Shown: positions 27,294 through 36,649, numbered from the stretch's first letter. The stretch: DNA of 64,000 nucleotides from Pseudomonas sp. St316 (GCF_018325905.1 NZ_AP021901.1:3534001-3598000); one strand, 5' to 3'. The notes: generated from the sequence alone by a model not told the origin. Numbers and translations: made by a program.

Positions 27294-29714
27294 TCAACCC
27301 CGAACCCACCCCCCCTGCCGACTCAACTCAGGCTTTTTTAAAAACACCCTCTGCGGCAACAGCAACCAAGCCAACGCCGGCAGCAAGATCAAGGCCCCCA
27401 ACATGTTCACCAAAAACATGAAGGCCAGCAAAATCCCCATGTCAGCCTGAAACTTGATCGGCGAGAACGCCCAGGTCGACACCGCCACCGCCAATGTCAT
27501 GCCCGTCAACAACACCACTTTGCCGGTGAACAGAAGCGCCTGGTAATACGCCTGGGCCAAGGTGTCACCGGCACGCATCCGCGCCAGGATCACGCTCAAC
27601 ACATAGAGCGCATAATCGACCCCGATGCCCACGCCCAGCGCGATGACCGGCAATGTCGCGACTTTCACCCCCATGCCCAGCCCCACCATCAGCGCCTCGC
27701 ACAGGATCGAGGTGAGCATCAGCGGCAACATCGCGCACAGGGTTGCGCGCCAGCTGCGGAAGGTCAGCAAACACAGCAGACTGACGGCGCCATAGACCCA
27801 GAACAGCATCTCGCGCATGGACTTCTTCACCACGATATTGGTCGCCGCTTCGATCCCCGCACTGCCGGCCGCCAGCATGAACTTGACCTCTGGCATCTGG
27901 TGCCCTGCGATAAACTGCTCACTGGCCTCCACCACCCGGTTCAAGGTGTCAGCCTTGTGATCGGACAGGTAAACGTACAGCGACAGCATCGAGCAGCCCT
28001 GATTGAACAGTTCTCGCGGGGCACGGGTTTGCACGGCACCCAGTGCGCCGTCATTGGGGATCAGTTCATACCATTTGAAGTTGCCTTCGTTATAACCGGC
28101 CGTGGCGATCTTGCTCAGCGCGGCCATCGAGGTGGTCGATTCCACGCCGGGCAATTGCTCCAGTTGCCAGGCCAGCGCGTCCACCGCGGACAGGCTGGCG
28201 TAACGGGTGCATTGATCCTCGGGGGTCTTGATCATGACCACGAAAATATCCGAGCTGGCCGCATAGTTCTGGGTCATGAACAACGCATCGCGGTTGTAGC
28301 GCGAGTCGGCACGCAACTCTGGGGCGCCGGGGTCCAGATCGCCGATTTTCAGGTGCAGGCTCACGGCAAAACCAAACGCGGCCAACAGCAAGCCGGTCAA
28401 CATGGCGCCCATGGCCCAGCGCCGTTGGGTGAACAAGTCGAGCACACGCCACAGCGGATGCTTGATCTGCGCCTGCTGTTCGGTGGTTTCCGCACTCAGG
28501 CTGCGTTGCGCCGCCGCTGGGCTGACGCCGATATAGCTGAGCAGGATCGGCAGCAGAATCAGGTTGGTGAAAATCAGCACCGCTACCCCGAGACTGGCAG
28601 TGATTGCCAGGTCCTGGATCACCCGGATGTTGATCAGCAGCAACACCGCGAAGCCCACCGCATCACAGAGCAAAGCGGTGATGCCGGCGGCGAACAGTCG
28701 ACGGAAGGTATAGCGTGCGGCAACCACTCGGTGCGTGCCACGGCCGATGTCCTGCATGATGCCGTTCATCTTCTGCGCGCCATGGCTCATACCAATGGCG
28801 AACACCAGAAACGGCACCAAGGCCGAGTAAGGATCCAGCTCATAACCGAGCAGGGCTAGCAGCCCCAGTTGCCAAAGCACCGCCGCCAGTGAACAGATCA
28901 CCACCACCAAGGTGCTTCGCGCGCAACGGGTGTAGCCAAACAGCACCAAGACCGTCACCAGCACCGCCACCATGAAAAACAGCAGTACCTGGGTCATGCC
29001 CTCGATCAGGTCGCCGACGATCTTGGTAAAGCCGGTGACATGAATCCGCAGGTCATCGGTCTGGTACTTGTCTCGCAGTGCCTCCAGCTGCCGGGAAAAC
29101 TCGCCATAGTCCAGCGCCTTGCCCGTCTGCGGATTGATTTCCAGCAACGGCACGAAAATCACGCTGGACTTGAAGTTGCCAGCGACCAATTGACCGACTT
29201 CCCCGGAGCGCGCCACATTGGTCCGCACCTGCTCAAGGCTGGTGGCCGAGCCATCGTAGTCGTCAGGGATCACCGTACCGCCGTCGAGCCCGTCTTCGGT
29301 CACGGCGGTCCAGCGCGTGGTCGGGGTCCATAATGATTTCATGTAGGGGCGGTCGACGCCCGGCAGCAGATAGAGCTCGTCGTTGAGCCGGACCAGGGTG
29401 TCGAGGTACTCCTTGGTGAAAATGCTCCCCTGCTTGACCTCCACGGCGATGCGCAGCGAGTTGCCCAGGCCGCTCAATTCCTTGCGGTTCTCCAGGAAAT
29501 TGGCGACGTAGGGATGCCCCGTGGGAATGGTCTTCTCGTAGCTGGCATTGATGCCGATGCGCGTGGCTTGCCAACCGAGCACCAACGTCACCAACAGACA
29601 CAGCAGGATCACCAGCGGTCGATGGTTGAAGATCGCCCGCTCAGCGAAGTTGCCTGACGCCCGGTCAAAGTCTTCCTGGCGGCCGATCACGGTTTGGATT
29701 CTGTCGTCTTTCAA
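27294..29714 (-). CDS. MMPL/RND-superfamily transporter permease
   Basis: An 806-residue inner-membrane protein with the MMPL layout: one N-terminal membrane helix (LVILLCLLVTLVLGWQA), a periplasmic domain, five to six helices with FLVFAIGMSHGAQKMNGIM, a second periplasmic domain, and a second helix block with ALGVGIGVDYALYVLSVIL, the acidic motif used for proton coupling. No ATG fits the N-terminus; TTG at 29714 is chosen because AGGAG lies 7 bases upstream. It is the last gene of the operon that begins with the aldehyde dehydrogenase. MMPL proteins with DUF1302/DUF1329 partners are associated with lipid-like or hydrophobic substrates; direction of transport is not known here. Confidence 0.88.
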   Translation of the reverse strand: MKDDRIQTVIGRQEDFDRASGNFAERAIFNHRPLVILLCLLVTLVLGWQATRIGINASYEKTIPTGHPYVANFLENRKELSGLGNSLRIAVEVKQGSIFTKEYLDTLVRLNDELYLLPGVDRPYMKSLWTPTTRWTAVTEDGLDGGTVIPDDYDGSATSLEQVRTNVARSGEVGQLVAGNFKSSVIFVPLLEINPQTGKALDYGEFSRQLEALRDKYQTDDLRIHVTGFTKIVGDLIEGMTQVLLFFMVAVLVTVLVLFGYTRCARSTLVVVICSLAAVLWQLGLLALLGYELDPYSALVPFLVFAIGMSHGAQKMNGIMQDIGRGTHRVVAARYTFRRLFAAGITALLCDAVGFAVLLLINIRVIQDLAITASLGVAVLIFTNLILLPILLSYIGVSPAAAQRSLSAETTEQQAQIKHPLWRVLDLFTQRRWAMGAMLTGLLLAAFGFAVSLHLKIGDLDPGAPELRADSRYNRDALFMTQNYAASSDIFVVMIKTPEDQCTRYASLSAVDALAWQLEQLPGVESTTSMAALSKIATAGYNEGNFKWYELIPNDGALGAVQTRAPRELFNQGCSMLSLYVYLSDHKADTLNRVVEASEQFIAGHQMPEVKFMLAAGSAGIEAATNIVVKKSMREMLFWVYGAVSLLCLLTFRSWRATLCAMLPLMLTSILCEALMVGLGMGVKVATLPVIALGVGIGVDYALYVLSVILARMRAGDTLAQAYYQALLFTGKVVLLTGMTLAVAVSTWAFSPIKFQADMGILLAFMFLVNMLGALILLPALAWLLLPQRVFLKKPELSRQGGWVRG

Positions 29715-29766
29715 GTTTGACTCCTGTTGCACGAGCCGTGGCCCGATAGCGCTACACCGTGAAGTT

Positions 29767-30870
29767 TCAAGGTTGACCGGAGGCCCGCGGATCCTGGTCA
29801 GCGGCAACGCCGGTCAAACCGACGCTGGTCAGGCTGCCGTCGACCGCCTGTTGCACGGCAGCGAGCGTCCCGCCGCTGCGGCTCTGACGCTTGTCAAAGC
29901 TTCGCCCCTGGTCATGGCTGAATAACAGCTCACCACTCTGGCTGGCCAACAAAAGGCCGCCGTCGCGCAGTTGGAGGGCGCTCGCCAGTGTCGACTCGAT
30001 ACCGGTGTCAAGGCGTCGCCAAGTGTTGCCACGATCCCCGGACCACCAGGCGTTTCCGCGCAAGCCATAGACCACCAAGGCCCCGTCGCGGGTGCCGAGC
30101 AGACCGAAGAAGCTGCCCTCATACGGCGACTTCAAGGCCTGGAATGACTGCCCGGCGTCAGTCGAACGCAACAGCAAACCGCGCTCCCCCACCAACCACA
30201 GATCGTTGCCCAAGGCGCGGACGCCATACAGGTTCAAGCCCTGCGGATTGTCCACATGCCGCATCCACGGCTGCCAGCTTCGCCCGCCATCGTCGGTGCG
30301 GAAGATCTGGTTGTAGGCGCCCACGACGTAGCCGTGCAGGCGGTCACTGAAGTACAGGTCGAGAAACGGTTTATCCGGTCCGTCATCGAGCATCTGCCGT
30401 GCATGCGCAAGGTTGCTGGCGCCGCCCGGCTGATCGGCATTGAGCTGCGCAGACTGCACCGCCAGCGCGGCGGCACGCTCGCCGTCGAGCTGCTTGTGCC
30501 AGGTTTCGCCACCGTCCTCGGTGTGCAACACCACGCCCAGATGACCGACCACCCAGCCCTGCTCGGCATCGACGAACTGCACGGCGGTCAGGCTGACGCT
30601 GACCGGTACACGGGCCTGGCGCCACGTCGCTCCAGCATCATCCGAGAGCAGCACGATGCCGCGCTCGCCGACCGCCACCAGACGCTCGCCAGCCCGGGCC
30701 AACCCAAGCAATACCGAGCGCGCAGCCTTGGTGGTCGGCAGTGCCGGCTGCTGCAGTACTGCAACCGTTGCAGCCTGTACAGCCATGGGCGTACTCGCCA
30801 ATAGACACAACGCCAGCGCGCAGCCACTCCATCGCAAAGCGAAACCCGCAAAGTTTTTTTCAACGTTCAT
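29767..30870 (-). CDS. Ycf48-like/BNR-repeat periplasmic protein
   Basis: A 367-residue protein with a signal peptide ending near PMAVQAA and repeated BNR/Asp-box blades (SDDAGATWRQA, TEDGGETWHKQ, TDDGGRSWQPW, STDAGQSFQA, SGDRGNTWRRL, SHDQGRSFDKR), as in the photosystem II assembly factor Ycf48 family. In bacteria without photosynthesis this family occurs in operons with MMPL permeases and DUF1302/DUF1329 proteins, exactly as here. It probably assists assembly or substrate handling in the periplasm (inference). It lies 52 bases upstream of the permease start. Confidence 0.88.
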   Translation of the reverse strand: MNVEKNFAGFALRWSGCALALCLLASTPMAVQAATVAVLQQPALPTTKAARSVLLGLARAGERLVAVGERGIVLLSDDAGATWRQARVPVSVSLTAVQFVDAEQGWVVGHLGVVLHTEDGGETWHKQLDGERAAALAVQSAQLNADQPGGASNLAHARQMLDDGPDKPFLDLYFSDRLHGYVVGAYNQIFRTDDGGRSWQPWMRHVDNPQGLNLYGVRALGNDLWLVGERGLLLRSTDAGQSFQALKSPYEGSFFGLLGTRDGALVVYGLRGNAWWSGDRGNTWRRLDTGIESTLASALQLRDGGLLLASQSGELLFSHDQGRSFDKRQSRSGGTLAAVQQAVDGSLTSVGLTGVAADQDPRASGQP

Positions 30871-30939
30871 GTCTTTATCCCGCCTGGAAAATCGCCAGCG
30901 ACCGCGACGGGCTTTTCTCCCGCCACGTCGCTCTATGGT

Positions 30940-32301
30940 TCAGCGCATGTTTTCGTTGGCCATGGCATCCGGCGTGTAATAAGAAGCCGAAGGTTTTGCG
31001 ATCGTCTGGTACTGGACCGCCAGGTCGTTACTCGAAGAGTTAAGGAAGTAGGCGCCGGTATCGAGGTTGTAGCTGCCCCACATCACCTGCGCGGTAAGCG
31101 CCGGCAAGTCTGGCGCCAGCAGCGTCAGCGAATACATCTGCCGTCCCAGTTTGCCCTGGGCGTCATACCCATCGACCATCAGGATCTGCCAGGAGTCTTC
31201 ATCGACGTAATAGGTGCGATGCGGCACCACATGGCGCTTGCCGGATTTGAGCGTGGCTTCGACCACCCAGACCCGATGCTTCTCCCAGCGCACCAGATCA
31301 GGGTTGAGAAAGTTTGGTTTGACCAACTCGTCACTCTTGGCCAGGCCAGCGCGATTATTGTTGTAGGGGACGATCAGTTCTTTCTTACCTGCAAGCTTCA
31401 GATCGTAGCGGTCGGTAGGCCCGAACAGCATGAACGCTTCGTCAAACAGACCGACGCCAGAGGTGACGAAGTCCGGGGTGTCGTAGGCGATGTTCGGCGC
31501 TCGGCGTACCCGACGCTGGCCGACCAGATATTGCCAGGCCGCACGTTTGCCCGGGTCAATGTCCCAATGGGTCATCAAGCCTTCGCCTGCCTTGGATGAC
31601 GGCAGTTCGGTCAGCAGTTTGCCTACCTGGTACTTGCCGTCAAAATTTTCCAGGCTGCCACTTTGGGAGTAGTAGGGAAACTGATAGCTGAACAGGGCTC
31701 GGGTCGCCTGGACCTTCTTGCCACCGGCGGTCATCAGCCAGGTATCGAACGGTGAGCTGATGGTCTCGCCACCCTGCCACGACAACCGATAGTTCCACAG
31801 CACTTGCGCCCCGTTTTCCGGGATTGGGAATGGGATGCCGCCGTAGGCGTTGGCGACCTTTTCGCTGTCCACGTCCAGCGTGGCGCGGGTGGCGTTCTTG
31901 CTGGTGTTGTCATACACCCATTGCGGCGCGGCGGCCGAACGATGGGTCGGGTACACGTCCAGGCGATAGTCCGGGTATTTCTTGAGCAGCAGCTTGGTCC
32001 CTTCGGCCAATTCGCTGGCGTACTGCTCGATGTTCGAGGCCTTGATCGAATAAAGCGGTTTCTCGCTGGCGAACGGATCGGGGCGTTTGTCACCCGGTTT
32101 ATAGCCGGGCGCGACCTGGGTATAACCGCCCGCCCAAGCCGGGATACTGCCGTCGGCATTGGCGGCGCGCTCACCACCCAGGGGGGTCAGATCGGTTTTC
32201 AAGCGCGCGGCCTGTTCAGGCGACACGGCCGCCTGCGCCAGCCCCATGCCAGCAAGGGCCAGGGTCAGGACGCAGGTGTTCAGGAATGTTGTGTTCTGCA
32301 T
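30940..32301 (-). CDS. DUF1329 outer-membrane lipid-handling-type protein
   Basis: A 453-residue exported protein: signal peptide ending at AQAA, then the DUF1329 start VSPEQAARLKTDLTPLGGER and the family block DGSIPAWAGGY. The fold is thought to be a large open beta-structure like LolA/LolB. DUF1329 genes are nearly always next to DUF1302 genes, as here (15 bases away). They are induced with steroid, terpenoid and other hydrophobic substrate pathways in several proteobacteria. A role in moving a hydrophobic substrate across the envelope is inference. Confidence 0.9.
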   Translation of the reverse strand: MQNTTFLNTCVLTLALAGMGLAQAAVSPEQAARLKTDLTPLGGERAANADGSIPAWAGGYTQVAPGYKPGDKRPDPFASEKPLYSIKASNIEQYASELAEGTKLLLKKYPDYRLDVYPTHRSAAAPQWVYDNTSKNATRATLDVDSEKVANAYGGIPFPIPENGAQVLWNYRLSWQGGETISSPFDTWLMTAGGKKVQATRALFSYQFPYYSQSGSLENFDGKYQVGKLLTELPSSKAGEGLMTHWDIDPGKRAAWQYLVGQRRVRRAPNIAYDTPDFVTSGVGLFDEAFMLFGPTDRYDLKLAGKKELIVPYNNNRAGLAKSDELVKPNFLNPDLVRWEKHRVWVVEATLKSGKRHVVPHRTYYVDEDSWQILMVDGYDAQGKLGRQMYSLTLLAPDLPALTAQVMWGSYNLDTGAYFLNSSSNDLAVQYQTIAKPSASYYTPDAMANENMR

Positions 32302-32316
32302 GGCGAATCCACCTTA

Positions 32317-33966
32317 TTAGAATGAGGTTTTCACGTAGAGCGAGACGAAGTCGCGGTCGGCCAACGACTGTCCGTAACTGAAATTGCCGTCCTCGCGCAG
32401 CCCGGCTTTCGGTGCGCCGAAGAAGTTCACGTAGTTGAGGCCGACATCCCAGCGTTGCAGGTAGGTGGCTTTGAGCCCGACGCTCCAGTCACCGGAATGG
32501 GTGTTGCCGAAGCCGGATTTGTTGACCGCCGATGAGCGCCCATCGAGTACCACACCCATGCCGATCGGTACGGTCAGGTCGATTCCGTCGACAATCTGGA
32601 AGTACGCTGGCTCTATCAGTACCCGCAGCGCGGTGGCATCGCGGGTGGTGTTGGAGTCCAGGGCGGCCGGGTTCTTGGTCACGCTCAGGGTGCGGTTCCA
32701 AGCCAGTTCGGCAAGGGCCGATCCGCCGTCCCAGAACGCGGTGGGCGATAACAGGTAGATCGCCGACAGGTTGGCGTGGGCGGTCTTGCCCCTGGCGAAC
32801 AACTCATTGTCGCCACCATCGGCCGCCATGCCGGGAGTCACTACTTGCAGATTGCTCACCAGCGGTGCGTTCCAGCGCACCGACGTTTCACCGGCAAAGT
32901 TGAACGGACCGTAGGCAGTGGAGAAGCTGACGCCAGCGGTCTTGATGTCTTCGGCGTAGACCTGGCGATAGGAACCCAGGATGGGCAACCCGGTGGCCGC
33001 AGACGCCGCACCGTCCAGGTACGCGTACAACCCGATCGGCGCTTTATCGTGATACTGGGCCGCGTAGAAACCCAGCTCCAGCTCGGTGCCGGTCGGTTTG
33101 AAACGGATCTGCATGCCGCCCTGCCCCGAATTGCGCGGTTTCAGGTCGCCGCCATTGACCGTGTCGTTGCCGAACACCTCGCGCAACGGACCACTGCCGT
33201 AACCGATGGCATCGGCATCGCTCAGGTAGCTGCCGGCGCCGGGCAGATTGGAACGTTCCCACTCAAACTGATAGTAAGCGCCCACCGACAGTTGCGGGTT
33301 GATCTGCAACTGCCCGGAGATCTGATTGACCGGGCGCAGGATCTCCTTGAACTGAGTCCCCGGCACGCTGAGCAACTTGACGACATCGGTCGGCCCCTGG
33401 GCATTGGCAATGCCGTTGCCACCGTAGAACAGGCTCTCCCCGTAGATCAGGCTGTGTCGGCCCAGGCGCGCCACGCCCTGGGAGTCTTCACCTATGTCTC
33501 CGCGCAAGAACACGAAGGCATCGAGAATTTCCGCGTCGCGGCCGTGAAGCTTGCGGGTTTCACTGAGGAAATGCGGCTGCTCGCTGCTGTCGGTGTCCTG
33601 GTTGTAGATATCGTCGTACCAGGCTGCGCCGCTCACGCGCAGACCATAGTTTTGCCGGCTCAGGTCCATTTCCGAAAACAGGTCCAGGCGGTTGGAGACC
33701 AGGCCACTGCTGAAATTCTTGTCGCCCTGGCCCTGGATCGAGGGGTACAGGCCGTTGGCGGTTGGCGCGTTGACCAAGCGGCTGTCCTGTCCCTGCAGGC
33801 GCCAGGCTTGGCTGTACTTGATGGTGTTGTCCCAGCGCAGTTTCCAGTCGGAGTCACCCAGGTCCATTTGCATGGCCTGAACCCTTTCGACCATCACACC
33901 AGTGCTGCACAACGCCAGGAACAGGGCGCAATGCTTGAAACCAAAGCAATCTTTGAGGTTATCCAT
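32317..33966 (-). CDS. DUF1302 outer-membrane protein
   Basis: A 549-residue protein with a signal region (ALFLALCSTGVMVERVQAMQ) and the DUF1302 pattern of a large barrel: DSDWKLRWDNTIKYSQAWRL near the N-terminus, LGRHSLIYGESLFYGGNGIA in the middle, and a strand ending in SLYVKTSF with terminal phenylalanine. It is likely the outer-membrane channel partner of the DUF1329 protein. The coding strand has AACAATAA at 33979-33986, just before the ribosome binding site. It is third in the operon after the aldehyde dehydrogenase and the SDR. Confidence 0.9.
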   Translation of the reverse strand: MDNLKDCFGFKHCALFLALCSTGVMVERVQAMQMDLGDSDWKLRWDNTIKYSQAWRLQGQDSRLVNAPTANGLYPSIQGQGDKNFSSGLVSNRLDLFSEMDLSRQNYGLRVSGAAWYDDIYNQDTDSSEQPHFLSETRKLHGRDAEILDAFVFLRGDIGEDSQGVARLGRHSLIYGESLFYGGNGIANAQGPTDVVKLLSVPGTQFKEILRPVNQISGQLQINPQLSVGAYYQFEWERSNLPGAGSYLSDADAIGYGSGPLREVFGNDTVNGGDLKPRNSGQGGMQIRFKPTGTELELGFYAAQYHDKAPIGLYAYLDGAASAATGLPILGSYRQVYAEDIKTAGVSFSTAYGPFNFAGETSVRWNAPLVSNLQVVTPGMAADGGDNELFARGKTAHANLSAIYLLSPTAFWDGGSALAELAWNRTLSVTKNPAALDSNTTRDATALRVLIEPAYFQIVDGIDLTVPIGMGVVLDGRSSAVNKSGFGNTHSGDWSVGLKATYLQRWDVGLNYVNFFGAPKAGLREDGNFSYGQSLADRDFVSLYVKTSF

Positions 33967-33978
33967 GGACGCTTCTCA

Positions 33979-33986
33979 TTATTGTT
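33979..33986 (-). promoter_or_regulatory. Crc/Hfq-type motif upstream of the DUF1302 gene
   Basis: The coding strand carries AATAACAATAA, two overlapping AAnAAnAA matches, 13-23 bases before the start codon. Confidence 0.5.
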
Positions 33987-34055
33987 ATTTTTTGGCATGG
34001 CTTTGCAGCCAACACGCTCGGGTAGCGGCTTGCACCGCGTTCTACGGATGCGCCT

Positions 34056-34823
34056 TCAGATGTAGGTGGAGGCCAATCCACCATCGACCGGCAGGTTGAC
34101 GCCGTTGATCCAGCGCGACTCGTCGGCACACAGGAAAGCGATCACCGCCGCTACCTCATCGGCGTAAGCGGGACGTTTCATGCGATGGGCATCAGCCTGG
34201 GTCCGGGCCTCGCCGAGCATGCTCACGAAGTCGTCGAGGATGGGCGTGAACACCGGGCCTGGCGCAACACTGTTCATGCGCACCGAATGCTCGAGAAACC
34301 AGGGCTGGGCCTGCAGATAGGTCCAGACGATCAAGGCTTCCTTGAAGTACTGGTAGCAGGTCTGGTCCGGCACCGGGTGCTCGGCCAGCCAGGCTTGTGC
34401 GGCGCTAAAGTCTTCGATGCGCGCCAGCGCCTTATGTTGTTCCAGGCGTAACGGCCATTCGGCGCCGAGGATCGAAGCGATATTGACGATGCTGCCGCCA
34501 GCGTTGATGCGCGGCAGCAGCGCGCGGCTCAAGTGGCGCAACCCCAGGTAGTTGACCCGCGCCAGCAGTTGCGGGTTCGCAGTGCCCGGCACCCCGGCGA
34601 TGTTGCACAGGCTGTCGAGCCGCGCGGGCAGCTGCGGCAGCAACCGTTCGATGTTCTCGGCACTGCTCAAATCGCCCTGCACAAAACCGTCCAGGGTCAT
34701 GTGCGGTGCCTTGAGATCGACCCCAATCACGTGGGCGCCATGAGCGCGCAGCAGGCTCGCCGTGGCAGCACCAATGCCTGACGAGACACCAGTGACCAGC
34801 ACAATCTTATTGTCGAGTTTCAT
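34056..34823 (-). CDS. calA: Coniferyl-alcohol dehydrogenase-type SDR
   Basis: A 255-residue short-chain dehydrogenase: cofactor loop TGVSSGIGAATA (residues 11-22), acidic residue after the second strand (GVDLKAP) indicating NAD+, NIAG and NIASILGAEW, catalytic YQYFK, and C-terminal INGVNLPVDGGLAST. Length and sequence correspond to CalA of Pseudomonas eugenol degraders, which oxidises coniferyl alcohol to coniferaldehyde. AATAATAAGAGG precedes the ATG, combining a Crc-type motif and the ribosome binding site. Context (aldehyde dehydrogenase upstream, ferulate genes 11 kb away) supports the assignment; the substrate could also be a related benzylic or cinnamyl alcohol. Confidence 0.85.
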   Translation of the reverse strand: MKLDNKIVLVTGVSSGIGAATASLLRAHGAHVIGVDLKAPHMTLDGFVQGDLSSAENIERLLPQLPARLDSLCNIAGVPGTANPQLLARVNYLGLRHLSRALLPRINAGGSIVNIASILGAEWPLRLEQHKALARIEDFSAAQAWLAEHPVPDQTCYQYFKEALIVWTYLQAQPWFLEHSVRMNSVAPGPVFTPILDDFVSMLGEARTQADAHRMKRPAYADEVAAVIAFLCADESRWINGVNLPVDGGLASTYI

Positions 34824-34834
34824 GTTGAGTCCTC

Positions 34835-34842
34835 TTATTATT
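34835..34842 (-). promoter_or_regulatory. Crc/Hfq-type motif upstream of calA
   Basis: The coding strand reads AATAATAA, an exact AAnAAnAA match, overlapping the ribosome binding site region of the SDR gene. Confidence 0.5.
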
Positions 34843-34892
34843 TTTGTGTACTAGCAGGGCCCTCAGCTCATCGGGCCCTGTAAGCCTGCCTG

Positions 34893-36365
34893 TCAGAAGG
34901 GGTAGACCGGCGCCTTGTCCTTGACCGTCACCCACTGCCATTGGGTGTATTCGTCCCAGTCCGCCGGGCCACCGACGCTGCCGCCATTGCCCGAGGCGCC
35001 CCGCCCGCCGAACGGGTTGACGCACTCATCGGCGACGGTCTGGTCATTGATGTGCAACATGCCGCACTGCAACCGCTCACCGATGGCCATGGCCCGGCCC
35101 ACCGACGGCGAAATGATCGCCGCCGCCAAACCGTACTCGGTGCGGTTGGCCAACTCGACGGCTTCATCATCGGTGGCGAAGCTGACGACCGTTGCCACGG
35201 GCCCGAAGACCTCCTCGTCGAAGGCACGCATGCCCGGTTTCACGCCGCTGAGCACGGTGGCCTGATAGAACAGGCGATCATGCTCGCCGCCAGCCTCCAG
35301 CCGGGCGCCGGCACGCACCGAGTCGCTGACGATGTCGTGCACCCGTTTCAGCTGCCGCTGATTGATCAGCGGCCCCAACGCGGCCTCGCCCTGGGCGGCG
35401 TTGCCTACGGTCAAGGCCCGGGCCTTTTCCACCAGTTTGCGGGTCAGCTCTTCGGCGATGGATTCATGGGCGAGGATCAACCCGGTGGCCATGCAAATCT
35501 GCCCTTGATGCAGCCAGGCGCCCCAGGCCGCGTTGCGGGCGGCGAGGTCGAGATCGGCGTCTTCAAGAATGATCAGCGGGTTCTTGCCGCCCAACTCCAG
35601 AGCGACCTTCTTCAGGTTGCGCCCGGCCACTTCAGCGACCTTGCGACCGGCGCCAGTGGAGCCGGTAAAGGCGATCATGCGCACGTTCGGGTCACGGCAC
35701 AGCGCCTCACCGGCATCCGCCGCGCCGGGCAACACTTGCAACAAGCCCTTGGGTAGCCCGGCCACCTCGAACAACCGGGCGATGAGGAAACCGCCGCTCA
35801 CCGGGGTCTGCGGATCCGGCTTGAGCACCACCGCGTTGCCCGCCGCCAGAGCTGGCGCAACAGAGCGCATGGACAACACCAGGGGAAAGTTGAAGGGCGA
35901 AATCACCCCGACCACGCCATGGGGCTGGCGCCGCGCATAGGACAAGCGCCCCGCCTCGCTCGGCAAGACCACGCCATGGGCCTGGGACAACATGCCGGCG
36001 GCCTGATGCAACAGCACGATGGCTTCGCGCACTTCATGCTGGCCCTTGAACAGCGCGGCACCGGTCTCCCGAGCCACGTACAGCGCCAGTTCGTCGAAGG
36101 ACTGCTCAGCCACGTCAGCGGCCTTGCGGAAGATCATCGCACGTTGCCGCGGGCCCAGCGCCGCCCACCCCGGCTGCGCCAGGGCTGCGTCGCGGCTGGC
36201 CTTGGCAATGTCGGCGGAGTCGGCCGTGGCAGAGCGCATCAGCCGCTCACCGGTGGCCGGTTCAATGATCGATTGCAGCGGACCCGACGCAGGCACCCAT
36301 TCACCGTTGAAGACACATTCCGACTCGATCACCTGGGACAACAGGTGGCTTTTGGATGCAGACAT
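34893..36365 (-). CDS. Aromatic aldehyde dehydrogenase (benzaldehyde dehydrogenase-like)
   Basis: A 490-residue NAD(P)+ aldehyde dehydrogenase of the XylC/benzaldehyde dehydrogenase group: catalytic cysteine in HQGQICMATGL, base in ALELGGKNPL, cofactor site FTGSTGAGRK and C-terminal NPFGGRGASGNGGS. It is the first gene of a six-gene operon followed by calA, so the likely reaction is coniferaldehyde to ferulate. It is not of the CalB family described from Pseudomonas sp. HR199, which is another ALDH type; it would therefore be a functional substitute (inference). GGGAG precedes the ATG, and a -24/-12 promoter lies about 80 bases upstream. Confidence 0.85.
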   Translation of the reverse strand: MSASKSHLLSQVIESECVFNGEWVPASGPLQSIIEPATGERLMRSATADSADIAKASRDAALAQPGWAALGPRQRAMIFRKAADVAEQSFDELALYVARETGAALFKGQHEVREAIVLLHQAAGMLSQAHGVVLPSEAGRLSYARRQPHGVVGVISPFNFPLVLSMRSVAPALAAGNAVVLKPDPQTPVSGGFLIARLFEVAGLPKGLLQVLPGAADAGEALCRDPNVRMIAFTGSTGAGRKVAEVAGRNLKKVALELGGKNPLIILEDADLDLAARNAAWGAWLHQGQICMATGLILAHESIAEELTRKLVEKARALTVGNAAQGEAALGPLINQRQLKRVHDIVSDSVRAGARLEAGGEHDRLFYQATVLSGVKPGMRAFDEEVFGPVATVVSFATDDEAVELANRTEYGLAAAIISPSVGRAMAIGERLQCGMLHINDQTVADECVNPFGGRGASGNGGSVGGPADWDEYTQWQWVTVKDKAPVYPF

Positions 36366-36382
36366 TTAACACTCCCGGCTCT

Positions 36383-36390
36383 TTGTTGTT
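36383..36390 (-). promoter_or_regulatory. Crc/Hfq-type motif upstream of the aldehyde dehydrogenase
   Basis: The coding strand reads AACAACAA in the leader, between the predicted transcription start and the GGGAG ribosome binding site. Confidence 0.5.
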
Positions 36391-36444
36391 GTCATCGTTT
36401 GCCGCACCTGGAAGGTATCGACGCAAACGCCGTGCTAGGGCTTG

Positions 36445-36461
36445 AGCAAGCGCTGTGCCGG
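36445..36461 (-). promoter_or_regulatory. Sigma-54 (-24/-12) promoter of the ALDH-calA operon
   Basis: The minus strand reads CCGGCACAGCGCTTGCT, giving GG-N10-GC and the consensus cores GGCAC and TTGCT. Transcription would start near 36433, about 70 bases before the aldehyde dehydrogenase start. The divergent neighbour is a sigma-54 activator, which makes the match more credible. Confidence 0.75.
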
Positions 36462-36570
36462 TTTTGCCCGCGGACCTTGATAAACCTGGCGCAGGGCTCT
36501 GGATCAATGCTCTGCATCGAGTGCAAGACTGATGACGCCTCTGCCGACGTGGCCGCTGGCCAGCTGCCGC

Positions 36571-36586
36571 TTGTTCATTTGATAAA
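36571..36586. promoter_or_regulatory. Candidate upstream activator site for the XylR-type regulator
   Basis: TTGTTCATTTGATAAA matches the XylR/DmpR-type palindrome TTGATCAATTGATCAA at about 13 of 16 positions, some 110-125 bases upstream of the -24 element. A second inverted repeat, TGATC-N5-GATCA, lies at 36614-36628. Confidence 0.5.
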
Positions 36587-36649
36587 GTTATGCTTAATAA
36601 CTATCTCGCCAGATGATCATTTCGATCACCCGCCATCAGGGGCATAACA

